In this document: piece by piece, positions 23,614 to 32,364 of the stretch
Numbering within the stretch: position 1 is the stretch's first letter
How the letters are laid out: every line of letters starts with the position of its first letter
Source of the DNA: Streptomyces sp. F001
GTDB taxonomy: Bacteria; Actinomycetota; Actinomycetes; Streptomycetales; Streptomycetaceae
Length of the DNA stretch: 64,000 nucleotides
NCBI RefSeq assembly: GCF_004187715.1
Contig: NZ_QZWF01000007.1
Coordinates: 248,001-312,000, forward strand
Direction: 5' to 3'
Notes under the pieces: generated by a model
The model's database searches: none
The model's input: the letters and a program-made list of their open reading frames with translations, nothing else
Told to the model about the DNA's origin: nothing
Translations under genes and position numbers: made by a program

Positions 23614-25475
23614 CGTCCGATCTGCTCGGCAGGGTGCTGGTGGCGCAGCCCCCGCCCTTCGCCCTGCTCCACCGGTCCACCGCGGCCGGCGGCGGACGCC
23701 TGGACGTCCTCGTCGGCGAGGTGCACACCTGGCCGACGCTCGACGCGATTGCGCTGCCGGAGCCGTCCGCCGCCGGCCCGGCCCGTCATGACGTCCTCGC
23801 GCTCGTGCCGTACCGGCAGGTCCGCGAGCGCGGTTTCGCCGCGGTCGACGACGGCGCCCCGCTGCTCACCCTGCAGGTGACCGACCAGGACACGGTGTCG
23901 GCGGCTGAGGCGCCGGCCCGCCTGGACCGGGTGCCGACGCCGTTGCTGGACGGGCGTTTCACGCCCGACGACGAGACGTACGCCGCCACCGTGCGCGAGG
24001 TCATCGAGCGGGAGATCGGCATGGGCGAGGGCGCCAACTTCGTCATCCGCCGCTCGTACCGGGCCCGGATCGGTGACTACAGCCTGGGCAGCGCGCTGTC
24101 GTTCTTCCGCAACCTGCTGCAGACCGAGTCCGGCGCGTACTGGACGTATCTGGTGCACACCGGCACCCGCACGTTCGTCGGCGCCTCGCCGGAGCGGCAT
24201 GTGAGCCTGTCCGGCGGTACGGCGGTGATGAACCCGATCAGCGGGACGTACCGCTATCCGCCCTCCGGGCCACGGCTGTCGGAACTGCTGGACTTCCTCG
24301 CCGACCGTAAAGAGACCGACGAGCTGTACATGGTGCTGGACGAGGAGCTGAAGATGATGGCCCGCGTCTGCGAGGACGGGGGCCGGGTGGTGGGGCCGTA
24401 TCTCAAGGAGATGGCCCGGCTGGCGCACACCGAGTACCTCATCGAGGGGCGCAGCACCCGTGACCCGCGGGAGATCCTGCGCGAGACGCTGCTCGCGCCC
24501 ACGGTCACCGGGAGCCCGCTGGAGAGTGCGTGCCGGGTGATCGAGCGGTACGAGCCCGAGGGCCGCGGCTACTACAGCGGCGTCGCCGCACTGATCGGCC
24601 GGGACGCCGAGGGCGGGCGCACACTGGACTCGGCGATCCTCATCCGCACCGCGGAGATCGACAGCGCGGGCCGGCTGGAGATCGGCGTCGGAGCCACCGT
24701 CGTACGGCACTCCGATCCGGTGTCCGAGGCCGCGGAGACCAGGGCGAAGGCCGCCGGGCTGCTCGCGGCGCTGGAAGACGGGCGGCCGGACCGCTTCGCC
24801 GACCATCCGAGCGTGCGCACGGCACTGGCCGAACGCAACACCTCCGTGGCCGACTTCTGGCTCGCCGACCGCGGCACACCACCGCCGCGGACGCCGGCGC
24901 CGGCCGGGACGAGCGTGCTGGTCGTCGACGCCGAGGACACGTTCACGGCGATGCTCGACCACCAACTGCGCTCGCTCGGGCTGGCGGTGACGGTACGCCG
25001 GTACGACGAGAGTTACGCCCTCGGCGACCATGACCTCGTGGTGCTCGGCCCCGGCCCCGGCGACCCCCGGGACGCCGGGCATCCGAAGGTGGCGCGGCTG
25101 CGTACGGTCGTCGACACGCTGCTGGCCGGGCACCGGCCGTTCCTCGCCGTGTGCTTCAGTCACCAGGTGCTGTGCACCCGGCTGGGGTTCGAACTGGTCC
25201 GCAGGGACGTGCCCAACCAGGGAACGCGACGGGAGATCGACCTGTTCGGGGCGCGTGAGAGCGTCGGCTTCTACAACACGTTCGCCGCGCGGGCGGCCGA
25301 GGACAAGGTGGAGTGCGAGGGCGTGGGCACGGTGGAGGTGAGCCGGGACCGGGAGACCGGTGAGGTGCACGCGCTGCGCGGGCCGCACTTCGCGTCCGTG
25401 CAGTTCCACGCCGAGTCGGTGCTGACGCGGGAGGGTGTGCGGATCCTCGCGGAACTGCTGGGCAACCTGGTCTGA
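23610..25475 (+). CDS. phzE: 2-amino-2-deoxyisochorismate synthase, PhzE-like fusion
   Basis: 621 residues, GTG start overlapping phzD. The N-terminal chorismate-converting domain has FVGASPERHVSL, NPISGTYRYP, KETDELYMVLDEELKMM and YYSGVAALIGRD. The C-terminal type 1 glutamine amidotransferase domain has VLGPGPGDPRD, the nucleophile in FLAVCFSHQVLC and FHAESVLTREG. As in PhzE the two domains are fused. Product is ADIC from chorismate and glutamine, consumed by PhzD. The operon ends at the hairpin at 25488-25531. Confidence 0.94.
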   Translation: MTSDLLGRVLVAQPPPFALLHRSTAAGGGRLDVLVGEVHTWPTLDAIALPEPSAAGPARHDVLALVPYRQVRERGFAAVDDGAPLLTLQVTDQDTVSAAEAPARLDRVPTPLLDGRFTPDDETYAATVREVIEREIGMGEGANFVIRRSYRARIGDYSLGSALSFFRNLLQTESGAYWTYLVHTGTRTFVGASPERHVSLSGGTAVMNPISGTYRYPPSGPRLSELLDFLADRKETDELYMVLDEELKMMARVCEDGGRVVGPYLKEMARLAHTEYLIEGRSTRDPREILRETLLAPTVTGSPLESACRVIERYEPEGRGYYSGVAALIGRDAEGGRTLDSAILIRTAEIDSAGRLEIGVGATVVRHSDPVSEAAETRAKAAGLLAALEDGRPDRFADHPSVRTALAERNTSVADFWLADRGTPPPRTPAPAGTSVLVVDAEDTFTAMLDHQLRSLGLAVTVRRYDESYALGDHDLVVLGPGPGDPRDAGHPKVARLRTVVDTLLAGHRPFLAVCFSHQVLCTRLGFELVRRDVPNQGTRREIDLFGARESVGFYNTFAARAAEDKVECEGVGTVEVSRDRETGEVHALRGPHFASVQFHAESVLTREGVRILAELLGNLV

Positions 25476-25487
25476 GCGGGACACACG

Positions 25488-25531
25488 GGGGCGGCTGTGC
25501 GAGGGGCTCCGGCCCACCGCACAGCCGCCCC
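25488..25531. terminator. Hairpin terminator between convergent phzE and lyase genes
   Basis: Perfect 14-base arms GGGGCGGCTGTGCG (25488-25501) and complement (25518-25531) with a 16-base loop. Placed between two converging operons. Confidence 0.75.
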
Positions 25532-25537
25532 TGTTGC

Positions 25538-26920
25538 TTATCGGCTACGGCCGCCCAGCGCACGGTCGACGAGCGGCCCGGCGGCACCGGTGTAGCCGAC
25601 GGGATCGCACAGGTCGGCCAACTCTTCGGCGTCGAGGCCGATTTCAGGCATCGCCCCGAGGATCTCCGCCAGGGCGGCCCCGCTCTCCTCGGCCTTCCGG
25701 GACGCCTCGTCGAGCAGTTTCCTGGCGGCTGCGCCTCCCAGGCGAGGTGCGAGTACGGCGGCGATCCGCTCGGCGACCACCCGGGAGCCGGTCAACTCCA
25801 GGTTCTCCCGCATCCGTTCGGGCCGCACCTGCAGTCCTTCGGCGAGTTGTACGGCGGTGTGGGCGGCGCCGCCGGCCAGGCGCAGGCATTCGCGCAGCAG
25901 CTGCCACTCCGCATGCCAGCCGCCCGCCGACCGCTCGTCCTCGGACACCAGGCACTGGGTGAGCCCGGCGGCGATCGGCGGGACCTGGATCGCCGCGCTG
26001 CGCACCAGCGTGGCCAGGACCGGGTTGCGCTTGTGCGGCATCGCCGACGACCTGCCCCGGCCGGGCCCGGCGGGTTCGGCGACCTCACCGACCTCGGTGC
26101 GCACCAGCGACTGCACATCCACCGCGATCTTCCCCAACGCCCCTGCCGTGAACGCCAGCGCCGCGGCGAGATCGGCCATCGGCGTACGCACGGCATGCCA
26201 CGGAAGCACCGGCCGGGCCAGCCCGGTCTCCTCGGCGAACGCGGTGATGAGCCGGTCCGGGTAGGCGTCGAGGTCGGGCCCGGTGAGTGCGGTCGAGGCG
26301 AGATAGCCGGCCAGGGTGCCCGCCGCTCCCCCGAGAGACACGGGCAGCTGACCGGCCACCGTGCGCAGTCGGTGGCCGGCGGCCAGGACGAGTTCCCGCC
26401 AGCCTGCGGCCTTCAGGCCGAAGGTCGTCGGTACCGCGTGCAGGGCCAGTGTCCGGCCCGCCATCGGGGTGTCCCGGTGCTCGGCCGCCAGGCGGGCCAG
26501 TGCGTCGGCGGTGGTGTCCAGGTCCGCCAGGACGATCCCCAGGGCGCGCCGCGCGATCAGCATGGCGCCGGTGTCGAAGACGTCCTGGCTGGTGGAGCCG
26601 CGGTGCACGTACTCCGCCGCCGCCGGGGACCGGGACCGTACCGCCGCGGTGAGCGCCGCCACCAGGCCCACCACCGGGTTGGCGGTCTCCCGGGCCGCGA
26701 CCGCGAGGGCTCGCAGGTCGAGCCGGTCGGCGCGGGCGGCGCGGGTGATCGCCTCGGCCGCCTCCGGTGGGACCGTGCCGAGCCGGGCCTGGGCCCGGGC
26801 CAGCGCGGCCTCGGCGTCCAGCATGGCCTGCAGCCAGGCCAGGTCGCACACGGCCGCCTCGACGGGAGTGCCCGCCCGCACCGGCGACAGCAGCCCCGCG
26901 TCGATGAGGGTGTCGTTCAT
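25538..26920 (-). CDS. Nitrosuccinate lyase, CreD-like (adenylosuccinate lyase/fumarase superfamily)
   Basis: 460 residues. Superfamily signature SSAMPHKRNPVLATLV with the catalytic-loop serine, plus HRGSTSQDVFDT early in the protein, as in PcaB/adenylosuccinate lyases. Its start overlaps the stop of a large FAD/NAD(P)-binding protein by ATGA. That pairing is the hallmark of the aspartate-nitrosuccinate pathway, in which CreE makes nitrosuccinate and CreD eliminates nitrous acid. The frame continues upstream on the same strand to 28918, but only the part from 26920 is homologous. A muconate cycloisomerase-type activity is the alternative, made less likely by the partner. Confidence 0.82.
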   Translation of the reverse strand: MNDTLIDAGLLSPVRAGTPVEAAVCDLAWLQAMLDAEAALARAQARLGTVPPEAAEAITRAARADRLDLRALAVAARETANPVVGLVAALTAAVRSRSPAAAEYVHRGSTSQDVFDTGAMLIARRALGIVLADLDTTADALARLAAEHRDTPMAGRTLALHAVPTTFGLKAAGWRELVLAAGHRLRTVAGQLPVSLGGAAGTLAGYLASTALTGPDLDAYPDRLITAFAEETGLARPVLPWHAVRTPMADLAAALAFTAGALGKIAVDVQSLVRTEVGEVAEPAGPGRGRSSAMPHKRNPVLATLVRSAAIQVPPIAAGLTQCLVSEDERSAGGWHAEWQLLRECLRLAGGAAHTAVQLAEGLQVRPERMRENLELTGSRVVAERIAAVLAPRLGGAAARKLLDEASRKAEESGAALAEILGAMPEIGLDAEELADLCDPVGYTGAAGPLVDRALGGRSR

Positions 26921-28866
26921 ACGACCACCTCCGTGAGCCGCGTCCCTCCGAGGCCCTGCCGGGCCGGCGACAGGGTCAGCACCGCACGGGCGATGGCGTC
27001 CGCGTCGGCCAGCGTCACGGAGTCCACGCCGGGACGGACGCCGGCCGCGGTCACCCAGTGCACCGACTCGGTCGGGACACCGTAGGCGAACCGGCGCGGG
27101 TGGGGGCGGCCCTGCCCGTCGATGACCCGGCAGGGCCGCTCGGTGACGGCGAGTCCGCCGGTCTCGTGGCTGACGCCGCAGTCCCCTTCGATGCGATGGG
27201 GCCGGCACTGCTCGGTCAGGAGCAGGTGGCGCAGCAGCGGATCGGCGGTGCGACGCAGGTCGGGCGGGGGCAGGCGGGCCTCGATGAGATGCGCGGAGCG
27301 CACCGGGGGGCCGGGCACGAGGGTCGAGTGGGCGACGAAGGCGGGGCGTTCGGTGTCGACGCGGATCTGGGTGCCGGGGCCGGTGAGTTCGAGGATGCCC
27401 GCCTCGATCAGCGCGATCATCTCCTCGATGCGGGAGACCGGCGGCCCGATGGACAGGAACGCGTTGAGCGGTGTGTACCAGCCCTCCAGCTCGTCGAGGT
27501 GCGAGCCGCCTTCGAGTCCCGAGTGGTCGACCACCAGGCGTACCTCGTTGCGCAGGTCGCGCAGGACGTCCAGCGCCGCCTTGAGCGGACCGCTGACATT
27601 GCCCGCCTTCGCCTCCCGCACGTCCCGGGCCAGGTACTCCAGCAGCCAGCCGCGGAACTCCGCCCGGCCGGCGAAGGCGCGCCCGTGGCAGGGCCGGGCG
27701 AGCCGGTCCCAGTCCCAGCGGTCGGCGGGGCCGATGCCGTGCTCGTCCAGGAGGGCCGGCCGCTGGCGGGGCGAGGCGGTGAGGTAGCGGCGTACGAACG
27801 GCTCGGACGCGGCGTTGCGGGCGGCGAGCAGTGTGCCGTAGTAGACGCCTTCCACCTCCGCGGCGATCAGCGGCCACACGTCGGACAGGAAGCGCGCCCG
27901 CTCGCCGCCTCGGGCGCGCCCGCGCAGGGCGGCGATGGTCTCCGGGGTGAGCAGCCGAGGGGTGTGCCTGCCGAACGCGCCCTTCTCGTTCTCGCCGCGC
28001 GCGTGATACGGCACTCCGCGGCGCGAGCTGGCACAGAGCCGTGGCTCGCGGCCGGACGGGCGGTAGACCAGGCGGTCTCCGAGCCGGTCGAAGACGCCGC
28101 CGCGGCCGGTGGTGAACAGCGCCATGTGGTCGAAGAAGTTCAGGCCGAGGCCGCGCAGCAGCACCGGCTCGCCGGCCTCGGCGAAGGAGGTGTCCACGTC
28201 GGCCGGGTTGGCCGGCGGAACGTAGGTGAGGTGGTGGATGCGGGCCAGGCTGGCCGTCCGTTCCTGACGGGGGGTCAGCTGGGTCGGGAGGTGCCCCAGG
28301 GCCAGCACCACGGCGTCCAGTTCGTGGATCCTGGTGCCGTCCGCCAGCCGTACGCCCTGCGGGCCGCCGGGCGTGCCGTGGGTGTCCGCCATCGCGACGG
28401 CGCGTGAGCGGTGCACCTCGACGGTGACGTGCTCCGGGGCGCGGGCGACGATCTGGCGGAAGCAGTCCCGCAGGTACTGCCCGTAGAAGGCGCGGGTGGG
28501 ATAGGAGTCCGGCCGCAGGGTCCGGGCCTCGGCGAGGACGGCCTCGTCGTAACCGCCGAGTTCCCCGAAGCGGGCCAGGCTGTCCGCCCACTCGTACAGG
28601 CTGGGCCCCGGCTCGACCGGTCCCTCGATGCGGGATTCGGCGTCGGTGAACACGGTGATCTGGCAGGCCACGGTGTTGGTGAGCAGTTGCCGGGACTGGT
28701 CGGTGCGCCAGACGGCACCGGCGCCCGGGGCGGCCGGGTCGACGACGTGCACGGTGACGGAGCGGTGGGACCGGGCCGTACGTTCGCCCGCGCACAGCCG
28801 TTCCAGCACGCACAGGCCGCGCGGGCCGGCGCCGACGATGCACACCCGAAGCCGGCCGGCGCTCAT
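26917..28866 (-). CDS. Flavin-dependent aspartate N-oxygenase, CreE-like
   Basis: 649 residues. The N-terminal dinucleotide fold RVCIVGAGPRGLCVLERL is followed by GAGAVWRTDQSRQLLTNT and an internal LDAVVLALGHLPT. This is the large NAD_binding_9 architecture, with a long C-terminal region (YTPLNAFLSIGPPVSRIE) seen in CreE-type proteins. It should oxidise the L-aspartate amino group to nitrosuccinate. Coupled by ATGA to the lyase and, upstream, to a flavin monooxygenase at 28863-28866. Together with the CreM-like ligase this makes the nitrite and diazotisation module. Confidence 0.82.
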   Translation of the reverse strand: MSAGRLRVCIVGAGPRGLCVLERLCAGERTARSHRSVTVHVVDPAAPGAGAVWRTDQSRQLLTNTVACQITVFTDAESRIEGPVEPGPSLYEWADSLARFGELGGYDEAVLAEARTLRPDSYPTRAFYGQYLRDCFRQIVARAPEHVTVEVHRSRAVAMADTHGTPGGPQGVRLADGTRIHELDAVVLALGHLPTQLTPRQERTASLARIHHLTYVPPANPADVDTSFAEAGEPVLLRGLGLNFFDHMALFTTGRGGVFDRLGDRLVYRPSGREPRLCASSRRGVPYHARGENEKGAFGRHTPRLLTPETIAALRGRARGGERARFLSDVWPLIAAEVEGVYYGTLLAARNAASEPFVRRYLTASPRQRPALLDEHGIGPADRWDWDRLARPCHGRAFAGRAEFRGWLLEYLARDVREAKAGNVSGPLKAALDVLRDLRNEVRLVVDHSGLEGGSHLDELEGWYTPLNAFLSIGPPVSRIEEMIALIEAGILELTGPGTQIRVDTERPAFVAHSTLVPGPPVRSAHLIEARLPPPDLRRTADPLLRHLLLTEQCRPHRIEGDCGVSHETGGLAVTERPCRVIDGQGRPHPRRFAYGVPTESVHWVTAAGVRPGVDSVTLADADAIARAVLTLSPARQGLGGTRLTEVVV

Positions 28867-30053
28867 CGGCGGGCTCCGTCGGCGCCGAACTCCCGTGCTC
28901 CGTGCATCCAGGCCACATGGTCGTGCAGGGCCGGTCCGGACAGGGCCGACAGCATCTCGTTCCTCGCTTTCGCCTCGGCGCCGGCCGGGTGCCACAGCCG
29001 GGTGCTGGCCCGGGCGGCGTGGGTGATCCGGGCGGTGCGCTCGCGTCGTTCGGCGTTGTACTTCTCGAACCGGTCGGGGATCGTGTCCGCCCCGTCGTCC
29101 AGCAGGCCGGCCAGCACCACGGCGTCCTCCAGGGCCTGGCAGGCGCCCTGGGCGGCGTAGTGCAGCATGGGGTGGGCCGCGTCGCCGAGCAGGGTCACCC
29201 GGCCGTCGGTCCAGCGGTCGACCGGGTCCCGGTCGACCAGGGCCCATGACTTCCAGTGCTCACCCAGGGCGAGCAGCCGCTGTGCCGTCCCGCCGAGTGC
29301 GGCCAACTCGCCGAGCACCCGGGCCTGTTCGACGGGGACTGCGGCGAACGCCTCGGTGGCGCCGTTCTCCACGCTGGGGGCGAGGTTGAGATACCGGCCG
29401 CCGCCGATCGCGTAGTGCACGAAGTGGCAGCCCGGTCCGGCCCACCAGGTCACCGCGTTCCGGCGCAGCTCCTCGGGGACCCGTTCCATCGGGATCACCG
29501 TGCGGTAGACGGTGATGCCGGCCACCCGCGGCGCGCCGTCGCCGACCAGCCGGCGCCGGATCGCCGAGTGGATGCCGTCGGCGCCGATCACCGCGTCACC
29601 GGTGACCCGCCCGCCGCCGTCCAGCAGCACCGTGGCAGCGGAGCCGTCCTGGCGGTATCCGGTGGCGCGACTGCCGGCGCGCAGTTCGATCGCCGGTGAG
29701 CGGCGGCAGGCGTCCAGGAGCAGCCGGTACAGCTCGCCGCGGTGGACCACGACGTACGGATTGCCGAACCGGCGCCGGTAGCCGCCGGTGAGCGGCATGC
29801 TCGCCACGTGCTCGCCGGTCACGCCGTCCATGAACCGCAGTTCGTCGATGTGCACCGCCAGCGCGCGCACGGCGTCGCCGAGGCCCAGGCGGTCCAGGGC
29901 GTGCAGCCCGTTGGGTGCCAGCTGGATGCCCGCGCCGATCTCGGCGAACTCCTCGGCCCGTTCCAGTACGACCGCCCGGTGTCCGCGCCGGGCGACGGCG
30001 ACGGCCGCCGCCAGCCCGCCGATGCCGCCCCCGACGACGACCATCCTCGCCAT
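28863..30053 (-). CDS. FAD-dependent aromatic monooxygenase (salicylate hydroxylase-like)
   Basis: 396 residues from the ATG at 30053 with GTAGGGGG upstream. Motifs: VVVGGGIGGLAAAVA, a DG-type AVIGADGIHSAIRR and TLLGDAAHPMLHYAAQGA, the group A flavin hydroxylase set. PLTGGYRRRFG and VTWWAGPGCHFVHY are similar to salicylate and 6-hydroxynicotinate hydroxylases that replace carboxylate by hydroxyl. The cremeomycin locus has a similar gene (creL). A plausible job is hydroxylation or oxidative decarboxylation of a 3-hydroxyanthranilate-type acid before or after diazotisation. Confidence 0.85.
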   Translation of the reverse strand: MARMVVVGGGIGGLAAAVAVARRGHRAVVLERAEEFAEIGAGIQLAPNGLHALDRLGLGDAVRALAVHIDELRFMDGVTGEHVASMPLTGGYRRRFGNPYVVVHRGELYRLLLDACRRSPAIELRAGSRATGYRQDGSAATVLLDGGGRVTGDAVIGADGIHSAIRRRLVGDGAPRVAGITVYRTVIPMERVPEELRRNAVTWWAGPGCHFVHYAIGGGRYLNLAPSVENGATEAFAAVPVEQARVLGELAALGGTAQRLLALGEHWKSWALVDRDPVDRWTDGRVTLLGDAAHPMLHYAAQGACQALEDAVVLAGLLDDGADTIPDRFEKYNAERRERTARITHAARASTRLWHPAGAEAKARNEMLSALSGPALHDHVAWMHGAREFGADGARR

Positions 30054-30061
30054 GCCGCCCC

Positions 30062-31633
30062 CTACCGGCCCTGGCCGGCGGCTGCCAGCAGCTGCGCCAG
30101 CTGGAGCCGCTTGATCTTCGTGGTCGCGGTCTGCGGCAGGTCCGACAGCCGCCACTGCACCGGGTCCGCCATCGCGGGCAGCCCGGCCGTGGCCTGCCGC
30201 CATGCCTCCCGGTCCAGGGGGCTGTCGTCCTTGGTGCACACCACGGGTACGGCGGTGCCGTCCGCGCCGGGGATGATGATCACTTCGGCGAGTTCGTCCA
30301 GCTTGGCGAAGAGGGTGTCCTCGGCGGCGAGCGTGCTGCCGAACCCGGGGATCAGGTCGACCTCACGGTCCAGCAGGTGCAGGCACCCCCACTTCGACCT
30401 GAAGCCGACGTCGCCCATCCGCCACCAGCCGTCGTCGAGCTGCCGGGCGTAGCGTTCCGCCTCGCCCAGGTAGGTGGTGATCCGGCCGTCGCTGCGCACC
30501 TCGATGTAGCCGGGGTTCTCCTCCGAGGGCGGCCGGCCGTCGCGGCTGACCACGCGGACGTCGGTCATACCGGGGAAGGGCATGCCGACGCAGCGCCCGT
30601 CGGCGTCGGGGGCGTGCCGCCGGGTGAAGGCCCGCACCACCGTCGGGCCCACCTCGCTCTGTCCGTAGAGCTGTCCGAACAGGGGTGCCCTGCGGCGTGA
30701 GGCGCGCAGCAGCCGGTGCACGGTGCGCGGGTGGATGGCGTCGAACGTACTGCTGAACAGCTTGACGTTGGCCAGCGGTGCGCGGTGGTCGTCGGCCAGC
30801 TTCTCCCAGCGCAGATACGAGTTGGGGTGCGCCTCGAGGATGCCGGGGCGGACACGGGCGAACAGGTCGGCGGCGCGGTCCGGGTCCTCGTCGGCCAGCA
30901 CCACGATCGGGAGACCGTTCAACAGGGAGATGGCCAGGGCGGTGAACAGCCGCGAGTGCACGAACGACACGTGCATGGCAACGGTTTCCCGCCTGCGGAT
31001 GACGGGGGTGATCGCCAGTCGCTGCGGGCGGTAGCGGGCCTGCAGGGTGCGGCCCGTGTGCACCGCCAGCTTGGGCACCCCGGTGGTCCCGGAGGTGTGC
31101 GTGATCAGCGTCGGGTGGTCGGCGGGCATGGTCACCGGGGTGACGCGCCGGACGCCGGCGAAGTCCTCCAGCTCGACGGCGCGGGCATGGGTGCCGGAGG
31201 TGAGCAGGACGCTCTCGGCGAGGTCGAAGACCTCCGCGGGCAGCTCGTCGTCGAGCTTGGCCTGGTCGGTGACGAGATGGGGGCGGTCCGCACGCCGGAC
31301 CAGTTCGGCCACGGTGTCACCGTCGAGATGGGGCGACAGCAGCACCGGCACCGCGCCGATCCGGCTGATCGCGCAGGCGAGCAGGGGGATGTCGAAGGTG
31401 TCGGACTTGTGGACGACGACGCGTTCACCGGGGCGGATCTTCGCCGCCCACAGCCGCGAGGCCACGTCCGCCACCAGGTCCGCCAGCTCCGCCACGGTCG
31501 CCCGGCGGCCGAGGTCGGGGGCCAGGTCCAGGTCGTGGTCGAGGATGAGCACGTTCGCGGGGTGCCGGGACGCCGCGCGCTCGAAGAGCGTCCCCAGCCG
31601 GATTCCACGGTTTCCTATGCGCTGCAGCAGCAT
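30062..31633 (-). CDS. ANL-superfamily ATP-dependent ligase, CreM-like (candidate diazotase)
   Basis: 523 residues. ANL motifs: LITHTSGTTGVPKLAVH (P-loop), FGQLYGQSEVGP, WWRMGDVGFRSKWG and the C-terminal lysine in TTKIKRLQL. GGAAGG precedes the ATG. In cremeomycin an acyl-CoA-ligase homologue (CreM) activates nitrous acid with ATP to diazotise an o-aminophenol-type arylamine. The position beside CreD/CreE homologues and a flavin hydroxylase makes this the first choice. A plain aryl-CoA or acyl-AMP ligase cannot be excluded by sequence alone. Confidence 0.78.
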   Translation of the reverse strand: MLLQRIGNRGIRLGTLFERAASRHPANVLILDHDLDLAPDLGRRATVAELADLVADVASRLWAAKIRPGERVVVHKSDTFDIPLLACAISRIGAVPVLLSPHLDGDTVAELVRRADRPHLVTDQAKLDDELPAEVFDLAESVLLTSGTHARAVELEDFAGVRRVTPVTMPADHPTLITHTSGTTGVPKLAVHTGRTLQARYRPQRLAITPVIRRRETVAMHVSFVHSRLFTALAISLLNGLPIVVLADEDPDRAADLFARVRPGILEAHPNSYLRWEKLADDHRAPLANVKLFSSTFDAIHPRTVHRLLRASRRRAPLFGQLYGQSEVGPTVVRAFTRRHAPDADGRCVGMPFPGMTDVRVVSRDGRPPSEENPGYIEVRSDGRITTYLGEAERYARQLDDGWWRMGDVGFRSKWGCLHLLDREVDLIPGFGSTLAAEDTLFAKLDELAEVIIIPGADGTAVPVVCTKDDSPLDREAWRQATAGLPAMADPVQWRLSDLPQTATTKIKRLQLAQLLAAAGQGR

Positions 31634-31711
31634 CTGTCCGCCTTCCGCCGGTCGCTGCGGAGAGTCAGGGGTCGGTTCGGGAGGTCGTGCACGGGGTACG
31701 GCTGAGCGGGG

Positions 31712-32290
31712 TCAGGTCCGCTCGACGGCCTGCTTGATGCGGTGCACGGTCGCTGCGAGGTCGGCCGTGAGCTTGGCCGTCCAGTCGCTGAAGAACCGCT
31801 GCTTCTCGTGCGCGGCCATGTCCGCGGTGATGCCGCGGATGCCCTCCGTGGGCGCGCCCATCCAGAAGCTGTGCACCAGGACGCAGCCGTCGTCCGCGGC
31901 CCTGAGGTCGAACGACCAGACGCTCTCCTGCCGCCGTCCGGAACTGTCCCGGATCGCCCAGCGGAAGCTGCGGCCCGGCTCGGCGGCGACGACCTCGGAG
32001 TCGGTGGTCCATGCGCCGCGGACGACGGGCGCCCAGGCGACCACGTCGGCGGGGCGGTGGTTCTCGCCCCGGAAGACCGCGCCCACGGCTGCGGGGGTTC
32101 CCTCGACCCACTGGCCGCCGGTGCACTCGACGCTCCACTCCCCGCTCCGCGGCAGGTCGCTGACCGTGGCGTACACCTCGTCCGCGGACGCACGCACATG
32201 GGTTTCGGCGCTGACCTGGAAGAGCGCGGTGGTCTCGAGGTTCTCGAGGTTCTTGGAGTCCTTGAAGTTCTCGAGTTCGGTATCCGTCAT
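31712..32290 (-). CDS. SRPBCC/START-fold protein (polyketide cyclase/dehydrase-like)
   Basis: 192 residues from the ATG at 32290 (GAGG upstream). Helix-grip fold: FQVSAETHVRASADEVYATVSDLPRSGEWS, then W-rich strands and the long C-terminal helix LTADLAATVHRIKQAVE. The N-terminal 15 residues (ENFKDSKNLENLET) are hydrophilic and partly repeated. Binding of a hydrophobic or aromatic ligand is expected. Whether it is an enzyme or a carrier is unknown. Same strand as the CreM-like gene, 78 bases upstream of it. Confidence 0.8.
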   Translation of the reverse strand: MTDTELENFKDSKNLENLETTALFQVSAETHVRASADEVYATVSDLPRSGEWSVECTGGQWVEGTPAAVGAVFRGENHRPADVVAWAPVVRGAWTTDSEVVAAEPGRSFRWAIRDSSGRRQESVWSFDLRAADDGCVLVHSFWMGAPTEGIRGITADMAAHEKQRFFSDWTAKLTADLAATVHRIKQAVERT

Positions 32291-32364
32291 GGCCGGAAGC
32301 CTCGCCAGTGGCACGGAACCCGGTCAACGCACGCCGACCGGGTCCGTCAAGTCGCCTCGGGCGT

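Noticed and set aside
20907..25475. Phenazine biosynthesis cluster
   Set aside because: PhzC, D and E are present but PhzF, PhzG and PhzA/B are absent and an EntA-like dehydrogenase is present, which fits 3-hydroxyanthranilate.
25538..28918. Single 1126-residue protein on the minus strand
   Set aside because: Only the part from 26920 matches the lyase; upstream of that the frame lies antiphase within the CreE-like gene and reads as proline/arginine-rich sequence.
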